Positions 1-12,000 of a stretch of 64,000 bases of DNA are shown here, one piece after another. How positions within the stretch are numbered: position 1 is the stretch's first letter; every line of letters starts with the position of its first letter. The position numbers were made by a program, and so were the translations under genes. The notes under the pieces were generated by a model. The model saw only the letters and a program-made list of their open reading frames with translations. It searched no databases and was not told the DNA's origin. This stretch comes from Phorcus lineatus (taxonomy: Eukaryota; Mollusca; Gastropoda; Trochida; Trochidae): contig OV121090.1 of assembly GCA_921293015.1 (NCBI GenBank), positions 19,668,304-19,732,303 on the forward strand, read 5' to 3'.

Positions 1-61
1 CTTCTTGGTCACTTTGGTAATGAATTCCTTGACCAAGCAGGTGATCTTAGTAGTTGTACCA
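1..61 (-). CDS. TDRD12: TDRD12 exon 38 (continues past left edge)
   Basis: Acceptor gcctgcag, then TKITCLVKEFITKVTKK in the phase set by exon 37, open to position 1. The 3' end of the gene and its stop codon are outside the window. Confidence 0.78.
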
Positions 62-3000
62 CTGCAGGCAAACAGGCAACAGACAAACTCACCGAGGTGA
101 GACAATGATGGAGATGGTGAGGGCCTCCAACAGGTGTTGGTGAGCCTCCAGACACGAGAGATAGTTGACGAGTCGGCACACAGCTGCCGCACCCCCACAC
201 GATATCATGGCCTCTGTGTTGCTGCAATATCAACAGCAGATACACTTTTTCATTACTAAGATTTTACTATCAGAAAATTTAAAATTAACTAAATCTGTAT
301 AGTTTTTAGCATGTTTCAATAACAATAACTGGAAACGATGAATAGCAAATCAACAATAATATTTATGACTCCTTCTGACCTTGCAGTCTTGCTCTGGGAG
401 GTTACAAGGGCAGATACTTCCTTGCTCTGTTGCACAACTTGCTCGTCATTCTGCAATAAGTAAGAGCCCAAGTAATGGTGATTATTACTTCTACTGCAGT
501 ACTTTAGAAGTTTCTTACAAAATAAGTTCATAGACTAATTACATCTCAAGGCACTGACAAACAAATACCAAATTTCTGTTCAGCCTGACGTGAAGATTCT
601 GATAATTCAATTTCATGATTTTATGAATACTTCTTCAATATTATAAGCTTATTAACATAACTTATATACCTCCCGGGTGTGTTAATAGCCTTTCAAGTCA
701 GTCTTTATCCCCGTGGAAGATCACTACTTTGCATGAGAGGGCCTTAAAATGTTAGATAATGCCCAGCTGCGAGGGCCTTATAAACGCTTGTAACGCCCTC
801 GCAGCAGGGCATTATCTAACCTTGTAAGGCCCTCCCATTGCAAAACAGTCGCTACAAAGAAAACTACAAACATCAAAACCGGTTACTTTATTTGCTGAAA
901 TTACAGACAAAAATGCGGTATCATGTTTTCAACATTTGAAGTTGAAGGTGAAGGATACAGGGCGGTTTTCTGTCGTAGGTTAGTGTTGATAAAGCCCACT
1001 CGTTTTTCTGCTTAGTTGTCCTTGGTAAACAGTCGGATAAAATCCATACTTTCTTCTGACATTGGTTCACCAAAACGAAAACTAAAATCCTCCAAATCAT
1101 TTTGGTCGCAAAACGTTGACTGAGTCAAAAACAGGTCTTCTCCGTCCGACATCGCACTGAAGAATGATAGAAAATCACGTGGGTACCGCGTGATATAGCC
1201 AACTGCACACGCCGCACGTGCTACACGTACGGCTAGGCTGACGGTTTGCCTCAAGCAAATTCAGGGGCCGTGTCAAAGGTTTATACGGTTTAAATTTTGG
1301 GTTTTTTAATTTTGAGGTAAAATTAAATATTTTCAATGTAAAGGTCGGTATATAAGACAGAAAAAGACCTCGCCCACGGGATTTCCGTGGAAAGAAAGCC
1401 CCTGCCCTCGGGATCGGCCACGGGGTCGGGCAAGCCCTCCCCCTAGGCCGCTCCCTAGGGCAGCGGGCTCCCTTTCCACGGAAATCCCTGGTGCGCGGTC
1501 TTTCTCCTTAACTCAAATATGCAATTACACGATGTTTGTTTTATGGTTTTCATACTGTGTTTACATCGATATATTCTCATGTCTTCACCACCTGAAAATC
1601 AATGTTCAACTTAAGCCTAGCTGCAGAATGCCAAATTTTGTGGTTTTCCATACGCTGAGGTGCTGACACAAAATTTTTTATGTAAAGCAGCAAGGCTTAA
1701 ACATCCAGTGACGGAGACTTGCACTAATTACACCTTGTTTGGGAAGTCAAGCAGAGTACATAACAAGGTAGATGTATTAACACCAACCTCTCCCCAGTAG
1801 ATGGCAGCACAGAGATCCTCCAGCTTGTGTACAGGACTTGAGTAGAGCTTTCTCAAAGGGCTGGCAGGTTTGGGCATCAGAGGCTTGAATTACCATTAAC
1901 AAAACTAATTCTGGAGCAATGGTTGTAATGATAGGTGGTGACTCAGGGGTTGCTTGTAATAATGCCTTTGCAAATATTTTCTATTAATGCTCATCAAAAT
2001 AGAAGTCTTCTATGTTTCAAATAAAGTTTGTTTTAAATGGTTTAGACATTTAAAACATAATAGCCAATATCCTTCAGGATTTCATTTTCTAAAAATATCA
2101 AAGGGACGTGATGAAGTTGTGGTCAAAGACAGGAATAGAGCACATGGTTACTACATGAGGTAATTTTCATTTAAAAAGTTATGGACATGTATTCATGTTC
2201 AAATGAATATTTTACAAATATAACTCACTAAAATATTTATTCACAAACTATTAAGAAAAAATAATTCTTTATATGCAATACAAGTTTGTTTGAATGATTG
2301 TTTGATGATTGACTGATTGATGTTGTCATTGACAATAGAACTGAGATTTTCAAACAGTGACAATCTCTTGTGATGAGTCACCCACCTGCAAATCATTGCA
2401 CACTGCAAGTCTTCTCCACACAAGCTCCTGGGCAAGATGGATGTCGGTGATGGAGTTGGTGTCATACAGGTCCACTGTGTAGTTGTAGCACCCGGAGAAA
2501 CAGGCAGGCGACTTTGAAACAATCTGGTAGGAAATGAACAAAAGGTGTCAAAATTAAGTAATCATTTACTGACATATAAATACTTGCTTATATATATTAC
2601 ACCTACTCTTAGCTGGAGTATTAAAGTAATGCATGTTTAAAGATGTAACCTTTCTTAGCCTACAGCAGAAAGATAACCACATTTATTGAACTAGCGCATA
2701 AATTTAAATTTAAATATTCAGCACTTGACTAATATTATCTACATGTCTGTAAAGTAAATTACTATTCAGGCGAAAAGAAATCTCAATTATCTTTATCCCA
2801 ATAAAACATGCCCATTGAAAAGACCCTTATGTTACCTTGGCAACCAGCAATTTCTTCTCTCCTGTTAGGAAGTGGGTCATGTCCCACAATGCATCTCCAC
2901 TCGCATTGGTCCAGTTGTCTCCCCTTGGCGAGACATGTGAAAGTCTACACTCAATAGCCTGACACGGGAGACCGGTGTATCGATCAGGAAGGGGGCGTAG

Positions 3001-6000
3001 CATGCTTGCATCGAGGGCATCACTGTCGCCAAAGTCACAGAAAAAGATTTCGTATTTTCCTCCTGGCAGCTTCTCCACTATCTGTGCTCGGTACCACCTG
3101 AAGGAGAAGGGGCTTTGTGAACTGAAGTGACTGCTCTAGTGGGGTTTGCCATTCTCTTTTTCATATATATTTTTATATATCTGCTTGTTTTCTTCACTAA
3201 TTTTTAACTAAATAATGTAAGAATACATGTGTTGATGAAGTAAGTTATAACACAAACTTACAAATTGATAATTAGACCGGTGAACAATGCCTTTTCTTGT
3301 TTTTGTGAGGCTTTCCATACTTGGAGCTGTCAATGAAGGAGCCCCTTCTCAAGATTATTTTTTTAATGAATCTGAATTTTCCTTGTTAATTTCTATGCAA
3401 ACAAAATATATAGGTTTCAAAGGCATTGTATTATGATTAAAATTCATAACCAAAATATTCATTAACATTGAATGTCATCTTGAACTTCGCTCTCATACAA
3501 ATAGACTGAACCACCAATAAACAGATTCATAAAATATCATTTCTATTTCCATGCTCCTGGCTCAAATTCTATAAGACTTTACCAAGTTATCACTCCTGTG
3601 ACACTACAATATTTCTAACTACAAACTGAAAGAGGTCAGTATGATCAAATGACCTCTTTGGGAGGCTTTTAGAAGTTGGCAAAATCAATGAGAACAATGC
3701 AGAATAAAATTCAAGAGATATGTTCTGGACTAAAGTTTTGAGATATGCTATAGATTTAAGATTTATGTTCTGGATTTGCATGCCCCTCTCTAAACGTTTA
3801 TTCTTATAACTGTTTACAACAACAAACTATCAAAACGATGAACTAAAATTCTGGAACACAATGACAGTGTTATTTTGAGTCAAAAGAGACAGACTATGAG
3901 CTATGCCTTTATTAGACATCAAAAAAACGAGATGACACTGACCTATCGTCCTGTGAGAAGAGGGCTAGACAGCAGGTGTTTGGAGAGAGAGTGAGTTCCT
4001 TGTCAAACTCCATCTCTTGCTTCTCCATCTTCTCATTGATCTCGTCGATCATCTCCTCAAACCTGCAGCAGACATGAGATGTGAGACGTGAGATGTGGCG
4101 GTTAGAACAATAAAGTTGAGGATGGAGGTGGATAGTTGGGTGATTGGCAGACACTGAGCTCTTGGTCAGTACAGCACAGAGCCACATTCACCTTGAAACA
4201 GTGCCAAACACCAACTCCCCCTCCTTTGAAACATCCTGGCTCTAACACATGAAGCATGTACACATATTTGATATTTGTTTGAGGGTAACTATAGTACATC
4301 GTTTGTTGTAGTGATGTTGAACTGGGATATTAATCAAATTCAACATAATTTCCTACAAAGAATAAATCAAACTTTTGTTTTAATTTCAAAATTAACTTTA
4401 GATGCACTTTTGAAACACATTACACTGCATGTTTTGTGTAGACATTTGTTTACTTTTAGGGTGGTTGATTTTTAGTTTTGCATTAAAGAAAACAACAATA
4501 CATACTGTTTGACATTCTCCTTGCGCTGAATGTGCATGAGCTCTGGTGTTGTAATGGCTGACACATACACTTCATGCCACTCGTCCTCTGTGTCCGGTAA
4601 CTGCTCCGTGTCCAGTGTCTGCCCATGTCTGTGGACAAAACTAAAGGGTTAAAACATTCCATTCCTGAAAAGGATATCAAACAAGAAAACTCGATGTTCT
4701 TCGATGTAAGTGGACCATCTATGAAATCCATCTCTTTTTAAAACTTTCATTGATTATAGTTATTTCTATCTATTCAAATACCTTAAGACTACTCTGACAA
4801 CTTTGTTTCAAGAAATAGGCAAAGGTTGCACAGGTGTTAGAATTTTTGCTTGTTTCAACATTTATGGCAACAGATGAAATTCTGGGGACAAAAATTTCCA
4901 ATTGCAATACAATGTTTTTGAATCAAAAGTAACAGTAGTGAAACAAATATACCATGATCTGTTAAGGTTTTCATATCCATTTCAAACGACTTAAAGGTGT
5001 TCATGCAAAAATTGCCACAAGTGGTTTTTGCTTTTTTTTGGACTATTTTCTCTACAGCTGTGTATGAGTAATGAGATGTTTTGACTCTCTAAAGATAATA
5101 CAGTTGGCATAAACTAAGGCAAATTGTGGGAAATTTAAAGAAATGAATCTTTTGAAAAATGTGCCCATGCCCCTCTTAAGTGTATCGGAAAATATATGAC
5201 CACCTCCAAGCATTGACACTGACCTGTTAGTGTTGAGGTATTTGTCCAGGAGATGTTGCGGAACCTCCACTCCACACTCCTTACACAGCTCATACAAGTT
5301 CTCCAGGTGCTGTCAAAGAGAAGAAATGGTATTTTGTGACTGGAATGTGGATGACTTGGTAGAGTGGACACTCATCACCTGAGGACCGTAATTTATAACC
5401 TGACTAACTTCTACCAAAAAAGGTGTGCTGCCACTTCCTAGTTTGAATCTGAACATTAGAATAGAATAGGACAATCTAAATGATTCTATAAGTTATTAAC
5501 AATAAGAAAGATCATTGGACTCCATAAGTATAACTATGGGTAAGTCATAATCTTTTTGTTGTTAACATTTCATTTCCAGGAAAAGAACACGAAATACAAC
5601 CAGGTTCTTCAAATCCTGAGTTATCTATAGCCAAGAGTGGTATTGATCTGTACCATTATGATTGGCAATGTACAATTAATCTTTTTATGTGTGAATATTA
5701 CAATCATATATATGCAACTTTAATCATATGCTAGATTACGCAAAAATGCACTCCAAATGTAACACTGCAAATTTCAAAATGTTTATACTAAGATATATCA
5801 TCAATAACTTTTTAACATCTGTTTCTTTAAAAGGCTGTATGAATATAATCCATAAGGAGCAAAACAATTACATAAGTTTGGGACAGATCCATACACCATG
5901 GAAGCCATTGGACTCAAACTTTTTATTACAGTAATATTCAAGGATGACTGCTTTAAGACCATGGCATTCAAAATTATAATTTCACGACTAATGATTCCTG

Positions 6001-9000
6001 TAGTTGGCAACACAGAATGGTTTGAGATGGTCCAGCAGATGACATGTCCATACTAACCTGAGGGTTATTGGTTCCGAGGCCATGTTTCAGAAGCTCATCT
6101 CTGACCCGCATGTGGTTTGTTGTGACTCTGATGGTTTCACATCTCTTCCTCTGTACCAGTGGATCCAGCCATAGCGTGTTCCCCATACTTGAAGAATGAT
6201 GTAAGATTTTGAGATGTATATCAGTCAACAACAACAAAAATATGGATAAAGTGAAGAATTTAGATGTATAGACAAAGCTAACATATCAATGATCAAAAAT
6301 ATGCTGGGTTTTTTTTTTTTAATTTAAACTTTTGTTTAAAGAATATACATGTAGGTATCAAAAATATGTTGATTTTGATACATATCTCTGACCAAAATAA
6401 AAAGACAACACTATTCGATTCCATTCTAAAATCTGTGGGTATATATAAATGACTCAGCAACTAATAAGCTTAGTTAAAATTTAATATGTCTTCTTTTTGA
6501 AAATCCAACAATCCCTTCTAAGAATTTGAAAGGCTCTACAATGTGGAGACACGAAGGACGTCCAAAATCACGCACGCAAGACAGGCACACTGACCTCATC
6601 TCCATCAAGCCCTTTCTTAATTAAAATTAACCTGCAACAGGCTGATGGGCAGTCAGTTATTTCAAACAATGGCAGCGAGACACATTTTAGAGACGTTTTG
6701 TTTAAATTGTAACAAGACTTACAAATCTGTTTGCAAAAGGGATTCAAATCTTTAAAAGGACAGCCCTATCGGGGTATTTTTTGTGGTAACAAAATTCAAG
6801 GGGACATTTCCGTTTATACAATTAGTATTCTCATTATTAATTATAGTAATACATGATCATAATATAACCCAGTTGAAACATGTTACTGAGGGTAACATTT
6901 TTGCTGATTTAAATTAGAAACTAGAAAAATGAGAGCGCACACTCGGTAAAATAAAACTATAATGAGAAGTGAAGCCATTCATTGGCATGACGAGCTTTAA
7001 AAGCCTTGCCACGGTATTACATGGCATTGCTGATGAGGCTTATCCTGCATAATTTTGAAATGTGTTGATGTTCTCTTCATACATATAGATTATTTTCAAA
7101 ATGTTGTAAAATTATGAAAAGTACAAGAACTCTTTTCATGTCATTTTCCCTCACAGCAACATGGCAGAACGTAGCCAATAGGCCAGCGGCTTTAAACTCT
7201 CCTACTATCTAGTCTCTAAGTGGGTCACCCATCCAGTTTGCTGATTCAGTATGCTGAACTTCACACACAAGAGTTCAGCTTAACAATGTGAAAGATGTCA
7301 TGCCTCACCATTTCAATGAAAACGCATCATATCTTCACCTGGATAAGTTACAAATATTACAAACCTTAGCACGATGTAGCCGTCCAGTGTGAGATCATTC
7401 AGCTGTTCATAGATGAAACTATTGGCCTGAAATCGTCAGAAAAAATATAAGGTACAATATCTCATTGCTTATTGCATTTTGGACGACACTGTTTATTCTT
7501 CAAAAAGATTGATTTTCAATTATGACTTAACAAACATTCTTGTTTCTTTACAAACAAATGGTGATGTTGACAAAATTCTTAATTTCTTCCTTTCCAAATG
7601 TTAAAAAAACAAACTCAATCAACCAACCCTTGGAGTCCATTCATAGTCTCTGTCCATTGGTTTTACTCGAGCCAGGAATACTTCAACAGCCTGTTGGGAA
7701 AATAATTATTATTTTCACTAAAGATTAAAATATCATGAATTCGTTTAAGTATCTACTTGACAGCTTGTGAGTCTTCAAGGGTCCTCCCAACTAGTTTAAG
7801 ATTTCATATTGCTCCTCACTAAAACTTCTAAAAAATTACTTCCAACAAAAATTTTCACAGATTAAAGCCGTTCTCATCCATTCTCTGACCCTCCTCACCC
7901 ACTCTCTGTCACTTGAACCCTCTCTGTCACTTGAACCCATTCTCTGTCTCTAATAAACATTTTATTTCTGTCACCTGAGCCCATTCTCTGTCTCTAATGA
8001 ACATTTTATTTCTGTCACCTGAACCCACTCTGTCTCTAATAAACATTTTATTTCTGTCACCTAAACCCATTCTCTGACCCTCCTCATCCACTTTCTGTTA
8101 CCTGAACCCACTCCATCACCTGAACCCACTCTCTGACCCTCCTCACCCACTCTCTGTCACCTGAACCCATTCTCTGTCACCTGAACCCACTCTCTGTCTC
8201 TAATAAACATTTTATTTCTGTCACCTGAACCCATTCTCTGTCTCTAATAAACATTTTATTTCTGTCACCTGAGCCCATTCTCTGTCTCTAATAAACATTT
8301 TATTTCTGTCACCTGAACCCATTCTCTGACCCTCCTCACCCACTCTCTGTCACCTGAACCCAATCTGAATCACATTCTGCCCCTCACTCATTGTCCCCCC
8401 TCCTCACTCTTGAACCCTCTCCGTCCCTCCTCACCTGATAGGGCACCTGCTGCAGATAGGCAGGAAGAGAGATGAGATCACTGTGGTATACTTCAGCAGT
8501 CTTTCCGTCGTCAACATACCACACCTGAAACAAACACTCTCATATGCAGAGATGGAAATGAAGTTATTGCTAAAACTGCATTCGAATACAAATAGTGGAA
8601 AGTTAAGGGATAAGATCACTAAATAAGCTTTACAGTTTGCATAATACTCTGAGGTCAGTGTCTTGGACCATCATGAATATATATAAACCAAATGTTGAAA
8701 TAAGTTACATTATGAGTTAAGTTACAATAAACATGTAGTAAGAAGCACATTTTTTAAACATTCCTATTCATATTCAGGATATCACTAAGCAATCAGATAT
8801 ACAGCACTGGTCAGACAGATAACATTGAAAGATAAGAGTGATCTATATTTGTGTTATTCAATGTATCTTTTAACATTTTCACACCTAAGAAAATGAGTGT
8901 GATATTATGTATACAAACTCTTGAGCGAGTAACCCTGCAGTTGTCTGATTCATAGACTGCTAACACCAAAACCCTGAAACAGAAAAGAGCTCTATCTATA

Positions 9001-12000
9001 TATATATATATATATATGAAAAAAGTTCACCAATTTGAAATTGATCTTCAGCTCCCAGGCGTTATATATTGAAAAATACGAAGTCAGAAGTAAAAACAAT
9101 CCATTTTAATGGCTAGCGCTTTCAGCTCAACGAGCCTCTTCAGGCCATACATATAACGGATAATGCGTTGCCGAGCAACGTCATCGTGTACAACATGACG
9201 TCATTACATTAATACGTCACAATATAGGTTACAATAGGATACATGTACAGCAAAACATTTAAGTTCTAGAATTTAACCTTGGTGAAAACATTTTGATAAA
9301 TCTGCTTTCTTTTGTTTCTAAAAGTTTACTGTTATCAAAATTTAATTTATACATTGGGAAAACTGAAAAATGCCCGTTTCCACACTCAGCTAAATGTTTA
9401 CTCAATGGAATTGTACGGTTTTTTGGATGATTAATCTGAGATCTGTGTAAATTCATGCGTAATTTTAACTTCATTTCAGTTTTTCCAATGTATTTTTCAT
9501 TGCACCCAGAGCATGTGTCATCACATGCTCTGGGTGTTTTCTCGTATTTTTCAATATATATATATATATATATACGTACAATTATTACCTTTTTGACCAT
9601 ATAGCAAAATTGTTACCTTTTTGGCTCATTTTTTATTAGCTGCAAAATGACTTATTCAAGACAGTTAAAATATTAATTATCATTTAGCTCACAATAAAAA
9701 GTGGTTTTGAACAGTTAATTGTTATTTTTGAATTTTTTATGAGAATTATATTTTTTGTGAGCCAAAAAGGTGGAGCCAAAATTGTTAGGCATTTTTGTTC
9801 AAGCAAAATTTACAATTTTGGCTCTTGGCAAAATTATTGCCTTTTTGGCACACCATGTTATCGCATATATATTACAGTTTTGGCACCATGTAAATAAGCA
9901 CAATATAGTTATTCCAGTAGATTCTATTATTTCTTTCATATATAAATTGTTCTAAACCTAATTGTTTGCATAAAAATCTCAAAAATGTGCCGTTTTACAT
10001 CCTACGATAAAATATTCATCATTCCTTCTCTCCCCCCAAAAATCTAGTGACATTCACCAAGTTAATACTCATTTAGGTAATAACCACCTATTCAAGAGTA
10101 TTTCACTTATTCTTTGGCTGCTAATATTATTGGAGGGAGAAAGCCCACATCATGGTGGCCATGCAATGCGGTGAAGCCTGTGAAACCTGCAAGCATCGTG
10201 CATCTGCTGGAACTAGCAAACCATTAGTGGTAGTGTAGTGAAATTCAGTATTGCACCTAACTCAATGCGTGTAGAACAGTTCCTTACTGCAGACAAAGCC
10301 TCTGGCAGGATTTGAATTCTTGAATTTCATACATTGACAGCCGGAAAGTCAGTTTGCCATGAGCATATTTCCCTTTTCAATAATTGCTTAATCAAACTTA
10401 ATACATCACAGATATGCCTTTTTTGGCTTAGCCTTATGCTTGATTGACCTTTATATATCTAAAGCCAATGATTTCAACAAATTTATGTAACAAAATGTTC
10501 ACAGACATGTTGAAACAGAAGACATAAATGATTTGATTATTTTTTATTGCAAACACAGAAATCTGTATATTTTTTTTTACATGCATTTTGATGAGGCTCT
10601 TGTTGACAGAAGTATTGGAAAAGACAACCAATAACAAGAGCACAGGCCTTGATCGTTTCCACTGAAGTTGCCACTATGATCTCCTGAAACAGAACATGAA
10701 GTTAAATCAGTGAAATTTCAGATCTTATCCAGAAGAGGTCTGTTCAAAATTATGCAATTTTACAATCTCTCAAAGTACAAAAGAAATTACAAATCAAAAC
10801 TAAAAAAGGAATCATTGCTAGTATGTCAAACTTCTAGCATATATATTACCATTTTGGTTCAATATGTATATATTTCAGATGAGATCTGTTTCAACATTTT
10901 CCCTTTGACACTCTCTCCAAGTCCAAAGAAGCAGTTTATATTCTACAGATTAGTATCTTAGCTACAACAAGAGCCCAACTACAAGTAGATCTTACTTATT
11001 TATCTTACATATATATTACCATTTTGGCTCACAAGCCCTTAGGATTACATCTCAGATGAGATCTGTTCCGACTTTTGCCTTTTGACACTCTCTCCAAGTC
11101 CAAAGAGATCAGTTTACATTCTACAGATAAGTATCAAAACTACTACAAGATCTCAATTACAAGTAGTTCTTACTCCCTTATATATATATTACCATTTTGG
11201 CTCACAAGCCCTTAGGATTACATTTCAGATGAGATCTGCTCAACCTTTTGCCTTTTGACCCTCTCTCCTACACCAAAGAAGCAGTTAATATTCTACAGAT
11301 TAGTATCACAGTATTAGTACCACAAAAGCCCAATTATAAGTAGCTCTTACTTCTAGCATAAATATTACCATTTTGGCTCACAAGCCCTTAGGATTACATC
11401 TCAGATGAGATCTGTCCAAATAATGCCTTTTGACACTTTCTCCGAGTCCAAAGAAGCAGTTCATATTCTACAGATTAGTATCACAATTTCCATAATAGCT
11501 CAATCACAAACAGGTCTTTCTTCTAGCATATATATTACCATTTTGGCTCACAAGCCCTTTTGATTACATCGCAGATGAGACCTGTTCCAACTTTTGCCTT
11601 TTGACACTCTCTCCCAGTCCAAAGAAACAGTTTATATTTTACAGATTAGTATCACAGCTACCAAAAAAGCCCATAATTACAAGTAGCTCTTACATCTAGC
11701 ATATATATTACTATTTTGGCTCACAAGCCCTTAGAATTACATCTCAGATGAGACCTGTTCCAACTTTTACCTTTTGACCCTCTCTCCCAGTCCAAAGAAA
11801 CAGTTTATATTCTACAGATTAGTATCACAGCTAACAAAAAAGCCCATAATTACAAGTAGCTCTTACTTCAAGCATATATATAACCATTTTGGCTCACAAG
11901 CCCTTAAAATTTCATCTCAAATAAGACCTGTTCCAACTTTTGCCTTTTGACACTCTCTCCCAGGCCAAAGAAACAGTTCATATGCTACAGATTAGTATCA

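Larger units (their letters stand above)
9020..9600 (-). mobile_element. 5'-truncated Penelope-like retroelement
   Basis: Contains the C-terminal end of the polymerase-endonuclease ORF (9600-9259) and the downstream terminal region with a hammerhead ribozyme core (9150-9109). It is bounded on both sides by short (TA)n runs (8997-9017 and 9556-9575). All reverse transcriptase sequence is gone, so this is a dead insertion in the intron between TDRD12 exons 25 and 26, in the same orientation as the gene. Confidence 0.75.

Noticed and set aside
10600..10700. Possible exon after ttctgtttcag at about 10694 (EIIVATSVETIKACAL)
   Set aside because: No donor in a suitable phase and no Tudor similarity; it does not bridge exons 25 and 26.
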